This document shows positions 19,001 through 25,792 of a stretch of DNA of 40,411 nt, one piece after another (positions within the stretch are counted from its first letter, which is position 1; every line of letters starts with the position of its first letter). A program made the position numbers and the translations under genes. The notes beneath the pieces are model-generated. The model searched no databases and was not told where the DNA came from. It saw only the letters and a program-made list of their open reading frames with translations. Origin of the DNA: an uncultured Alphaproteobacteria bacterium (GTDB lineage Bacteria; Pseudomonadota; Alphaproteobacteria; HIMB59; GCA-002718135). The stretch lies in the NCBI GenBank assembly GCA_902580765.1, contig CACHLW010000009.1, positions 1 through 40,411 of the forward strand, written 5' to 3'.

Positions 19001-20605
19001 CCAGGAGGAAAAGTTACAGAATTAATTGCTAAACTAAGACATTCAACCGAAGGTGTGACGCTTATTAGTCCTCCTCCTCATCATGATATTTATTCTATCG
19101 AAGATTTAGCTCAGCTTATTTACGATTTGAAACAAATTAATCCAAGAGCTAAAGTATGCGTTAAGTTAGTTGCTCAGTCAGGGATTGGAACAGTCGCAGC
19201 TGGTGTTGCAAAAGCAAAAGCTGATACGATACTCATTTCTGGTCACAATGGTGGAACTGGAGCAAGCCCACAAACAAGCATTAAGTATGCAGGACTTCCT
19301 TGGGAACTTGGATTAAGTGAAGTACATCAAGTTCTATCTCTAAATAACTTAAGAGATAAAGTTGTTCTTAGAACTGATGGGGGTTTGAAAACAGGAAAAG
19401 ATATTGTTATTGCGGCTATGCTTGGGGCAGAAGAATATGGAATTGGTACAGCAAGTTTAGTTGCTATGGGCTGTATCATGGTTAGACAATGTCATTCAAA
19501 TACTTGTCCCGTTGGAGTTTGCTCACAAGATGAAAAACTTAGAGAAAAATTTACCGGAACACCAGAAAAAGTAATTAATCTTTTTAGTTTTATTGCTGAT
19601 GAAGTTAGAGAAATTTTAGGATCACTAGGCTTTTCTTCTCTTGATGAAGTAGTTGGAAGATCTGATCTTTTATATCAAGTCAGTAGAGGAAGTTCTGATC
19701 TTGATGATTTAGATTTAAATCCAATTATTCAAACCATTGATTCATCAGTTGGAGAATTTGACATAAAGAAAAATACAATTAATAAAGTTAGCGATAGCCT
19801 TGATATTAAAATCATAGGGGACGCTAAGTCTTTCTTTGAAACAGATCAAAAAATTGAACTAAACTATAATATCAAGAATACTGATAGAGCTATTGGTACA
19901 AGACTTGCATCAGAAATTACTACTACAAAAGGAATGAGTTCTCTTCCAGAGGATTTCTTTACAGTTAATTTTCATGGTTCTGCTGGGCAATCTTTTGGAG
20001 CATGGAGTGTGCAAGGAACTACTCTTAAAGTCTTTGGTGACGCTAACGATTATGTTGCAAAAGGATTATCAGGGGGTAAAATTGTTATACAACCAAGCTC
20101 ATCTTCACAACTAAAAACAAACAAAAATGTTATCATTGGGAATACTGTCTTATATGGAGCAACGCGTGGTAAACTTTTTGCAGCTGGAACTGCTGGTGAT
20201 AGATTTGCTGTTAGAAACTCTGGCGCACATGCTGTTATTGAAGGATGTGGTGATAATGGATGTGAATATATGACTGGAGGAAGTGCAGTTATTCTTGGCG
20301 AAGTAGGAAATAATTTTGGAGCTGGAATGACTGGAGGTATGGCATTTGTGTACGATAAAGAAGGAACTCTACCACTTCGAATTAATCTTGAGGATATTTT
20401 CTATCAACAACAAATGACAACTTATTGGGAAAAAGTTTTATATCAAAAAATTGAAGAACATATCAAGGAAACAAATTCAATGTACGCAAAAAATTTACTC
20501 GAAAATTGGGAAAATGAGAAATTACTATTCTGGCAGATTGTTCCAAAAGAAATGATCAATAAATTTGATCAACCTGTATTAATTCAAGAAGAAAAATCTG
20601 CTTAG
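16088..20605 (+). CDS. gltB: Glutamate synthase (NADPH), large subunit
   Basis: A 1505-residue enzyme that makes two glutamates from glutamine and 2-oxoglutarate, the main route of nitrogen assimilation with glutamine synthetase. The N-terminal nucleophile is C31 (SSCGVG), so a 30-residue propeptide should be removed. The amidotransferase class II domain is followed by the central domain and the FMN-binding synthase domain. The 3Fe-4S cysteines are C1129, C1135 and C1140. The C-terminal GXGXG beta-helix carries GGKIVI and the repeated GG-rich turns. Length is normal. The 3' end overlaps the opposing hydrolase gene by 4 bp. Confidence 0.98.
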   Translation: MPNNFIEKYKKDKKFLEENHVYNEQDEHSSCGVGLIASLDGSETREIVELGVQALRVLYHRGAVDADGKTGDGAGIQLSIPKNFFTQQIERTGHTPNDLPFGVGMIFLPRTDFAAQENARTIVESEIIKEGLKIYGWRHVPINSSIIGDKAKATRPEIEQILICNEELEDEKQFDNKLYIIRKRIEKEIRNQNISDFYICSLSCQSIVYKGMFLAEQLSNFYPDIQNENFISRYAVYHQRYSTNTFPTWSLAQPFRVIAHNGEINTLKGNKNWMAAHEPRMEHKNFGNNVDDLKPIIDAKASDSAALDSTIELLVKANRSLPMAKIITIPEAWSHRRDFPKKIKDLYAYGGAVMEPWDGPAAICGAYGDWAIAGMDRNGLRPIRYTLTKNLLIAGSETGMVDIKENEIVERGRVGPGQLIAVNFKEKKFFKDHEIKKYLAETKPFGDWTKKITYIDKLVQSVDEEFRDLDSGDLRKRMACFAWSVEDIELILHPMIAEKKEATGSMGDDTPLAVLSNKYRGLHHFFRQNFSQVTNPPIDSLRERVVMSLRTRIGNLSNILDEDEDQCDHLQLNSPVLSIEQFKSMRRYMKDSVKIIDTTMDKTNPENNFEIEISRINREAEQAVREGYVHIILSDKEMSKTRIALPMILVTSSVHHHLIKQNLRTFISLNVQSAECLDVQYFAVLIGVGATSVNAYMAQQAIAERHKKGLFKNLSYEECVERFINSINNGLLKTMSKMGISVINSYRGGCNFEAIGLSRNLMSKYFPSMSSKISGIGISGIERRSRLAHDNSYEESVITLPIGGNYRYRFGGEKHAFEARSIHMLQTAVTSNNYSLFKKYSSMIDEMDPINIRDLLDFKKNNNNSNSNTVEPSQEIRKRLVAPGISLGALSPEAHETLSVAMNRIGAKSDSGEGGEDPIRFKPKPNGDNASSKIKQIASGRFGVTAEYLNNCEEIEIKVAQGAKPGEGGQLPGGKVTELIAKLRHSTEGVTLISPPPHHDIYSIEDLAQLIYDLKQINPRAKVCVKLVAQSGIGTVAAGVAKAKADTILISGHNGGTGASPQTSIKYAGLPWELGLSEVHQVLSLNNLRDKVVLRTDGGLKTGKDIVIAAMLGAEEYGIGTASLVAMGCIMVRQCHSNTCPVGVCSQDEKLREKFTGTPEKVINLFSFIADEVREILGSLGFSSLDEVVGRSDLLYQVSRGSSDLDDLDLNPIIQTIDSSVGEFDIKKNTINKVSDSLDIKIIGDAKSFFETDQKIELNYNIKNTDRAIGTRLASEITTTKGMSSLPEDFFTVNFHGSAGQSFGAWSVQGTTLKVFGDANDYVAKGLSGGKIVIQPSSSSQLKTNKNVIIGNTVLYGATRGKLFAAGTAGDRFAVRNSGAHAVIEGCGDNGCEYMTGGSAVILGEVGNNFGAGMTGGMAFVYDKEGTLPLRINLEDIFYQQQMTTYWEKVLYQKIEEHIKETNSMYAKNLLENWENEKLLFWQIVPKEMINKFDQPVLIQEEKSA

Positions 20606-21333
20606 TTTTTTATTATTGATTGAATAGAATCATTCATTATTTTTAAATCAAATAGATCGGATAATCTATGATCACCATTTTTTAATAATTTTATTTGGAT
20701 TTGCTTTCCTTTAATTTTTTTTACTATTTTTTCTGGAACATCTGGAGTGACAACATTATCTTTTAGTCCTTGTATTAAAATTAAGGGCTTATTCCATTTG
20801 AATTCTTTATTTAAAATTTTATTTTTTCTACCTTCAATAATGTATTTCTTTTTTATAAGATAACTAAACCCGTAGGAGGAATATTTAATAATTCCTTTTT
20901 TTTTCAATTCTTGTTTTTTCTTTAAAGGGAGTTTTTTGTAAAACCCATCGATATAATCAGGTGCTGCCGCTAGGCCAATTAATCCAGCAATTCTTTTTGG
21001 TCTTGCTTTGGCTGCTAAAAACATTAACCATCCACCCATACTGCTACCAACCAGAATTTGCGGTCCTTTTGCAATATTATCAATGATATCAATTAAGTCT
21101 TTCTTCCAATCTGAAATTGTAAAATCTTCGAATTTTCCATCAGATTTACCATGACCACGGCATTCAAAACGGATAAACCGCAATTTATTTTTTCGCGCAA
21201 ATCTTTCTAAAGACAAAGCTTTTTGACCACTCATATCTGAGTTAAGGCCATGGATAAAGATGATACCAGGCCCCTTACCCTTTATAGATTTATAGCGAAT
21301 TCTTTCTTTTTTCTTATTAATAAAGTAAGGCAT
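20602..21333 (-). CDS. Alpha/beta hydrolase, ABHD10-like
   Basis: A 243-residue soluble alpha/beta hydrolase. The oxyanion turn HG is at 28-29, the nucleophile elbow GSSMG at 96-100 with S98, the acid is probably D192 (GLKDNVV) and the base H222 (NGDHRLSD). The FECRGHGKSDG segment and overall size resemble the mitochondrial thioesterase ABHD10 and its alphaproteobacterial relatives, which act on acyl thioesters or acyl glucuronides. The true substrate cannot be told from sequence. It converges on gltB with a 4-bp overlap and starts only 30 bp from the divergent GT4 gene. Confidence 0.8.
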   Translation of the reverse strand: MPYFINKKKERIRYKSIKGKGPGIIFIHGLNSDMSGQKALSLERFARKNKLRFIRFECRGHGKSDGKFEDFTISDWKKDLIDIIDNIAKGPQILVGSSMGGWLMFLAAKARPKRIAGLIGLAAAPDYIDGFYKKLPLKKKQELKKKGIIKYSSYGFSYLIKKKYIIEGRKNKILNKEFKWNKPLILIQGLKDNVVTPDVPEKIVKKIKGKQIQIKLLKNGDHRLSDLFDLKIMNDSIQSIIKN

Positions 21334-21363
21334 CTTTGATACAAATACTTATATTTTAATAAA

Positions 21364-22491
21364 ATGTCATCATTTAATGTCGCTCAAATTCTTCCCTCTT
21401 TAGATTCTGGTGGTGTCGAAAGAGGCACTATTGAAGTTGCAAATTATTTATCTGAATTAAATTTAAAAAATAATATTATTTCAAATGGAGGGCGTTTAAT
21501 TAAGGAAATTGATAAAAATTATACTGATCATTTTCAATTACCAGTTAACTCAAAAAATTTTTTTATTTATCCATTAATTGCTAATCAATTAAAAAAATTA
21601 ATTTTTAATCAAAATATTAATGTTGTTCATGTAAGATCAAGAGCACCAGCATGGATTTTAAGTTTTATAAAAAATAGAAACTTCAAAACAATATCTACAT
21701 TTCATAATGTGTATAGTGGTAATTCTTATTTTAAAAAAATCTATAATAAGCAATTATCCAAAGTTGATCAGATTGTTGCTATTTCAAATTATGTAAAAAA
21801 TGAAATTAGTAAAAAATACAATTTGGATTCAAATAAAATTAAAGTGATTAATAGAGGAGTTGATGTTAAATTTTTTGAAAAACCAATTTTAGATTCTCAA
21901 ATAGAAAATATAATAAATAAGTATCAAATTGATACCTCAAAAAATATTATTCTATATCCTGCAAGGCTAACAAACTGGAAAGGTCAAATTGAGTTTTTAG
22001 ATATATTTAATAAGATGCAAAATGATAATTTTTTACTTTATTTTGCAGGTGATACAAAAAATCAATCTTATACAGAGAAACTACAGAATAAAATTCAAAG
22101 TTTTAACCTTGGTCATAAATGTAAGATTATAGGCAATCTACCAAGAGATGATTTGAAAACTTTATATTACCTATCATCAATTATTACCTCTTTTCCTTTA
22201 CAAGCTGAAGGCTTTGGAAGAATTATAAGCGAAGCATTAATAATGAAAAAAAGGGTACTAGCCTTTAACTATGGTGGTGTTAAAGATCAGCTCAATAAAT
22301 TAGATGATATTTATAAAGTAGATCCTCAAAAATATAATGAAATAAACATAAAACTTCAAAATATTATAAAAATAGATAAAGAAAAATTTTCTAATATTTC
22401 ATTAGAAAGCAAAGACTATATATCAAAAACATTTTCAAAATACCAAATGGTACAAAGTTACGTAGACTTATATGAACAGCAGTCAATTTAA
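21364..22491 (+). CDS. Glycosyltransferase family 4
   Basis: A 375-residue GT-B fold enzyme. The N-terminus has the acceptor-side glycine turn SGGVERG at 15-21. The donor-binding C-terminal half carries YPARLTNWKGQ at about 198-208 and the E-x7-E motif with E282 and E290 (EGFGRIISE). It is likely cytoplasmic or membrane-associated and transfers a nucleotide-activated sugar onto LPS core or a similar glycan. It overlaps the next gene, a GT9 enzyme, by 20 bp, which suggests joint translation. The donor sugar is unknown. Confidence 0.85.
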   Translation: MSSFNVAQILPSLDSGGVERGTIEVANYLSELNLKNNIISNGGRLIKEIDKNYTDHFQLPVNSKNFFIYPLIANQLKKLIFNQNINVVHVRSRAPAWILSFIKNRNFKTISTFHNVYSGNSYFKKIYNKQLSKVDQIVAISNYVKNEISKKYNLDSNKIKVINRGVDVKFFEKPILDSQIENIINKYQIDTSKNIILYPARLTNWKGQIEFLDIFNKMQNDNFLLYFAGDTKNQSYTEKLQNKIQSFNLGHKCKIIGNLPRDDLKTLYYLSSIITSFPLQAEGFGRIISEALIMKKRVLAFNYGGVKDQLNKLDDIYKVDPQKYNEINIKLQNIIKIDKEKFSNISLESKDYISKTFSKYQMVQSYVDLYEQQSI

Positions 22492-23407
22492 CAAAATACT
22501 AGTTGTAAAGCATGGATCACTTGGTGATATTGCATTTTCTATACTTGCTATGGCATCAATTAAGCAATTTTTTAGTAATGCCACTATTGATTTGCTAACT
22601 GAAGAAAAATACGCAAATTTTTTAAGCAATTCAAATTATTTTAATTCGATTTTTAAAGATAATAGAAAAGGAATAATTGATTCACTTAAGGTTATATTAA
22701 AAATTAATCAAAATAAATACGATCTAATCATAGATTTACAGAATTCTAAAAGAACAAATAATTATTGGTCATTCTTAAAATTTATTTCAGAAGTAAAAGT
22801 TAACGGATCTCGTTCTAATTGTGATATTCAATATGTAATTCCTCCACAAGGAACTGAATCTCCACAACAAGGTTTATATAATCAACTAAAGTTACTTGGA
22901 GTAAATGAAATTTATCAAAATGTAGACTGGCTTTCCAGAGATATTACGGCAATTAATGAAGATAAAATAATCTTAATGATACCTGGTGTTTCTAAATCAG
23001 GCAAGGACAAGCAATGGTCACCAGATAAATTTGCAATACTAGCAAGTACTCTAGAAAAAAAAGGATATCATATTTGTGTTATTGGGCAAAAATCAGATAA
23101 ACAAACAGTAGAAACGATCAATAATGCATGTCAGAAGGTTATTGATTTAAGCGATAAATCACCTCCTGAAATCATCTATTCCATCGCTAAAAAAAGTGAT
23201 TTTATAATTAGTAATGATACTGGCCCAGGTCATATAGCAGCTCTAAGTAATTCACCTATTCTTTTTTTAGCTAAAGATAATGTTATCTCAAAATCAAACT
23301 TATCTGAATATAAAAATGCTTATACGATTCTGACCGATACAATGGACTCAATTTCAGTAAAAAAAGTTTTAGATTTTTTACAAGATAGTAAATTAATCAA
23401 TAAATGA
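22472..23407 (+). CDS. Glycosyltransferase family 9 (heptosyltransferase-like)
   Basis: A 311-residue protein of the ADP-heptose:LPS heptosyltransferase family. The N-terminal VVKHGSLGDIAFS (11-23) matches the family's R/K-x-G-x-L/I-GD start, and NDTGPGHIA at 248-256 is the donor-side motif. The family adds heptose or related sugars to the LPS inner core from the cytoplasmic face. It overlaps the GT4 gene by 20 bp at the start and the opposing GT9 gene by 15 bp at the end. Whether the donor is a heptose is not shown, since no heptose synthesis genes lie nearby. Confidence 0.85.
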   Translation: MNSSQFNKILVVKHGSLGDIAFSILAMASIKQFFSNATIDLLTEEKYANFLSNSNYFNSIFKDNRKGIIDSLKVILKINQNKYDLIIDLQNSKRTNNYWSFLKFISEVKVNGSRSNCDIQYVIPPQGTESPQQGLYNQLKLLGVNEIYQNVDWLSRDITAINEDKIILMIPGVSKSGKDKQWSPDKFAILASTLEKKGYHICVIGQKSDKQTVETINNACQKVIDLSDKSPPEIIYSIAKKSDFIISNDTGPGHIAALSNSPILFLAKDNVISKSNLSEYKNAYTILTDTMDSISVKKVLDFLQDSKLINK

Positions 23408-24400
23408 AATTAATTCTTTTTCTAAATTTTGGTTGTTAGAGAATAGTTTAGTATATTTTTTCTTCCATGGCGCATATTCTTTTGCAATCATACCTGGAAG
23501 ATTATCTGAATCATAAATAACACAAAGTTTCGTTTCAGAAAGTGATGCAATATGTGTGCATCCACATTCAGGTGTAATTACATATGTTGAAGAGTTTATT
23601 ATTGATGTCCAATTATCAAAATTTAATTTATCTAAGATTAAAATATTATTTATACTTTTAAGATTTTCAAACTCTTCATTAGTAATAACTTCATATTTTT
23701 TAAATATTTCATAGAATACATTTTTTGATGTTCCATCAGTTGTCATTACAATACTGATTTTCAAATTTTTAAGATTGTCTAATAGTTTAATAAAGTTTTC
23801 TTCTGAAAAATATTTATTGATCCATTTTGAAGACAAGTGAATTAAGCATAATTTTTTAGAACTTATTTCTATTTTATTAAATCCTAATTCAATCTTAATT
23901 TCTGCAGTATTATTATAACTTAATCCACTTTTAGTAACTAACTCCATCATAATTTCTGTTTGATGAATTGGTATTTTTTTGGAATATCTTAATTGACGAT
24001 CGATTATTAAGCAGTGAGTAAAAAAGATTTTACCCAAAATTCTATCAAAAAATTTACTCATGTAATTATTTTTGTATCGAGATTTAAAAATTAATAATGA
24101 CTTTATTTTACTTTTAGAAAAAATTGATATTAATATACTGAATATACCAGGGCTAAATGTGAAAATATAATCATAATCTTCATTTCTTAATTTTGAAATT
24201 ATTTTCAAGACTTGATAAAATTTATTTTGAAGTAAAAAAATTTTGTTAATAGATTTATATTTTTTACATATTTTTTGATTTTTTTGAGAACATACAATAT
24301 CAATTTTACAATCCTGATTAGCTTGTTTTAGTCCTTGAACAACTGGAAGAGTAAGGATCATATCTCCCATTTTATCGTTTCTAATTAAACAAATTTTCAT
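23393..24400 (-). CDS. Glycosyltransferase family 9 (second, divergent copy)
   Basis: A 335-residue GT9 protein that begins at once with the family start IRNDKMGDMILTLP (6-19) and has TPECGCTHIASL at 276-287. In place of the common D/E-T-G-x-x-H the motif reads E278-C-G-C-T-H283. It is convergent with the other GT9 gene (15-bp overlap) and clearly different from it, so the two are not a recent duplication. It probably adds another core sugar. It reads away from the infC promoter region. Confidence 0.82.
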   Translation of the reverse strand: MKICLIRNDKMGDMILTLPVVQGLKQANQDCKIDIVCSQKNQKICKKYKSINKIFLLQNKFYQVLKIISKLRNEDYDYIFTFSPGIFSILISIFSKSKIKSLLIFKSRYKNNYMSKFFDRILGKIFFTHCLIIDRQLRYSKKIPIHQTEIMMELVTKSGLSYNNTAEIKIELGFNKIEISSKKLCLIHLSSKWINKYFSEENFIKLLDNLKNLKISIVMTTDGTSKNVFYEIFKKYEVITNEEFENLKSINNILILDKLNFDNWTSIINSSTYVITPECGCTHIASLSETKLCVIYDSDNLPGMIAKEYAPWKKKYTKLFSNNQNLEKELISFID

Positions 24401-24451
24401 AAAGTGTATTTAATAACTTAAAAAACAGTTTATATTTTTTAAAATCAGCCC

Positions 24452-24480
24452 TTGAATTTAAATTCATTTGAGATTATATC
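24452..24480 (+). promoter_or_regulatory. Predicted sigma-70 promoter of the infC operon
   Basis: TTGAAT (24452-24457) and TATATC (24475-24480) are 17 bp apart, each matching 4 of 6 consensus bases. Transcription would start near 24487 and give an infC leader of about 70 bases. It is the best-spaced promoter I found in the window, and it lies where a promoter is needed for infC-rpmI-rplT-pheS-pheT-lepA. Confidence 0.5.
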
Positions 24481-24517
24481 CTAACAAAATATGACAAAAG
24501 ACTTAATTTCCTAATAT

Positions 24518-24533
24518 GCTATTAATTAATAGC
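24518..24533 (+). repeat. 16-bp perfect palindrome in the infC leader
   Basis: GCTATTAATTAATAGC reads the same on both strands and ends 20 bp before the possible ATT start codon. It could fold as a short hairpin in the leader RNA or bind a dimeric regulator. In DNA this AT-rich a palindrome of this length is expected about twice in 40 kb by chance, so its position is the main reason to list it. Confidence 0.35.
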
Positions 24534-24556
24534 TTTAACTCAATCTCTATATAATT

Positions 24557-25096
24557 TTGGCTGTAAATTTCAAAACAAAGAAAGATACTGGTCCAAGAAT
24601 CAATGAGCAGATTACTGCAAGTGAAGTCAGACTAATATCTAGTAGTGGTAAACAAATGGGGATCTTAAGCATTCGTGAAGCTCTAATTCAAGCAGAAGAT
24701 GAAGGTTTTGATTTAGTTGAAGTGTCTCCTGAAGCTAATCCACCAGTTTGTAAAATTATAGATTATGGTAAATTAAAATATAGAGAGCAAAAAAGTAAGA
24801 AAGAAGCAAAAAAGAAACAAAAAACAATTGAAGTTAAAGAGATTAAAATGAGACCTGGCATTGATACCCACGATTATAATGTTAAAATTAAAGCACTCTC
24901 AAAGTTTATAGGTGGTGGTAATAAAGTTAAAGTCTCTATGCGTTTCAGAGGACGTGAAATGGAGCATCAAAATTTAGGCTTTGATCTTCTAAAAAAACTA
25001 ACTTCGGAAGTCGAAGAATATGCAAAAGTTGAAGTAGCTCCTAAGTTTGAGGGAAGACAAATAATGATGATACTTGTCCCTCAAGTTGCTAAATAA
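24557..25096 (+). CDS. infC: Translation initiation factor IF-3
   Basis: A 179-residue factor that binds the 30S subunit, keeps 50S away and checks the start codon. GPRINEQITASEVRLI near the N-terminus opens the N-domain. A lysine-rich linker (about 77-92) and the C-domain with MRFRGREMEHQ follow. The start is not ATG: TTG at 24557 is used here, and the ATT directly before it (24554) is an equally good candidate, since ATT is the start of infC in Escherichia coli and lets IF-3 limit its own synthesis. An in-frame stop at 24536-24538 bounds the choice, and no Shine-Dalgarno sequence is seen. It heads the translation gene block. Confidence 0.95.
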   Translation: MAVNFKTKKDTGPRINEQITASEVRLISSSGKQMGILSIREALIQAEDEGFDLVEVSPEANPPVCKIIDYGKLKYREQKSKKEAKKKQKTIEVKEIKMRPGIDTHDYNVKIKALSKFIGGGNKVKVSMRFRGREMEHQNLGFDLLKKLTSEVEEYAKVEVAPKFEGRQIMMILVPQVAK

Positions 25097-25145
25097 TTCT
25101 ACATATTGCAAAATACTCAATTATCAGTATAAGCCTTCAAAACTT

Positions 25146-25170
25146 GTTATGGCCTGCGGGGCAGCCTAAC
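25146..25170 (+). promoter_or_regulatory. GC-rich hairpin leader before rpmI
   Basis: GTTA (25146), GGC (25151) and TGC (25155) pair with GCA (25161), GCC (25164) and TAAC (25167), closing on a GGG loop with two single-base bulges on the 5' side. This 10-bp stem is strikingly GC-rich for this DNA and has no T-run behind it, so it is not an intrinsic terminator. Its place in the 102-bp spacer before rpmI-rplT is where L20 binds its own mRNA in other bacteria, so a ribosomal-protein leader is a fair guess. Confidence 0.5.
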
Positions 25171-25187
25171 GGGAAAACTTACAATAT

Positions 25188-25193
25188 AGGAGA
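25188..25193 (+). promoter_or_regulatory. Strong Shine-Dalgarno site of rpmI
   Basis: AGGAGA stands 5 bases before the rpmI ATG at 25199. It is one of only two strong ribosome sites I saw in the window. Confidence 0.7.
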
Positions 25194-25198
25194 TAGTA

Positions 25199-25399
25199 AT
25201 GCCCAAGCTTAAAACTAAGAGTAGTTTAAAAAAAAGATTTTCTAGAACAGGTACTGGTAAAATTAGATTTAAACCTGCTGGAAAGAGACATGGAATGAGT
25301 AAACGTTCCAATAAATTTATTCGTAACACGAAAAGATCTGCAATTATGTCACCAGGTGATTCTGCTTTGATTGATCATATGTTACCATACAACAAGTAA
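25199..25399 (+). CDS. rpmI: 50S ribosomal protein L35
   Basis: A 66-residue basic protein with the family start MPKLKTKSS, the central [14 protein letters not shown] and the closing segment that ends in MLPY. Length is typical. It lies between infC and rplT as in most bacteria, after a structured leader, and has a good ribosome site. The rplT start follows 10 bp after its stop. Confidence 0.97.
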   Translation: MPKLKTKSSLKKRFSRTGTGKIRFKPAGKRHGMSKRSNKFIRNTKRSAIMSPGDSALIDHMLPYNK

Positions 25400-25404
25400 G
25401 GGGA
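25399..25404 (+). promoter_or_regulatory. Shine-Dalgarno site that sets the rplT start
   Basis: AGGGGA lies 5 bases before the ATG at 25410. It selects that codon over the upstream ATG at 25371, which lies inside rpmI and would add 13 residues not found in L20. Confidence 0.7.
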
Positions 25405-25409
25405 AATCA

Positions 25410-25763
25410 ATGGCAAGAGTATCACGAGGTGTTACAGCAAGAGCTAGACACAAAAAAGTAATTAAAAGAGCAAAAGGTTATTACGGTAGAAGAAAAAATG
25501 TTTTTCGAGTTGCTGTGCAGGCTGTCGAAAGAGGTATGCAATATGCCTATAGAGATCGTAAAAAAAGAAAAAGTGATTTTAGGGGTTTATGGATTCAAAG
25601 AATCAATGCTGGTGTTAGACTTCATGGTTTAACATATTCGCAATTTATATCTGGTCTTAAAAAATCATCTATTGAAATAGATAGAAAGATTTTAGCGGAT
25701 CTTGCAGTTAAACAGCCAGAGGCTTTTAAAGCTTTAGTTGATAAAGCTCAATCTGCTAGATAA
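25410..25763 (+). CDS. rplT: 50S ribosomal protein L20
   Basis: A 117-residue 23S rRNA-binding protein needed early in 50S assembly. The start [16 protein letters not shown], then [11 protein letters not shown] and the later [11 protein letters not shown] segment, are standard L20. The longer open frame back to 25371 was rejected because family members begin at MARV and because a clear ribosome site stands before 25410. In other bacteria L20 represses its own operon by binding the mRNA; the hairpin at 25146-25170 is a candidate site. Confidence 0.98.
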   Translation: MARVSRGVTARARHKKVIKRAKGYYGRRKNVFRVAVQAVERGMQYAYRDRKKRKSDFRGLWIQRINAGVRLHGLTYSQFISGLKKSSIEIDRKILADLAVKQPEAFKALVDKAQSAR

Positions 25764-25792
25764 TTTTAATTAATAAAATATAATAGATATTG

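Noticed and set aside
23393-24400. The second GT9 gene as a duplicate of the first
   Set aside because: The two proteins share only family motifs and have different lengths, so a recent duplication is not supported.
25371-25409. Upstream extension of rplT by 13 residues
   Set aside because: It lies within the end of rpmI. L20 starts with MARV, and a strong ribosome site stands before the ATG at 25410.
25790-25792. TTG as the start of pheS
   Set aside because: An ATG follows at once at 25793 and gives the natural N-terminus.
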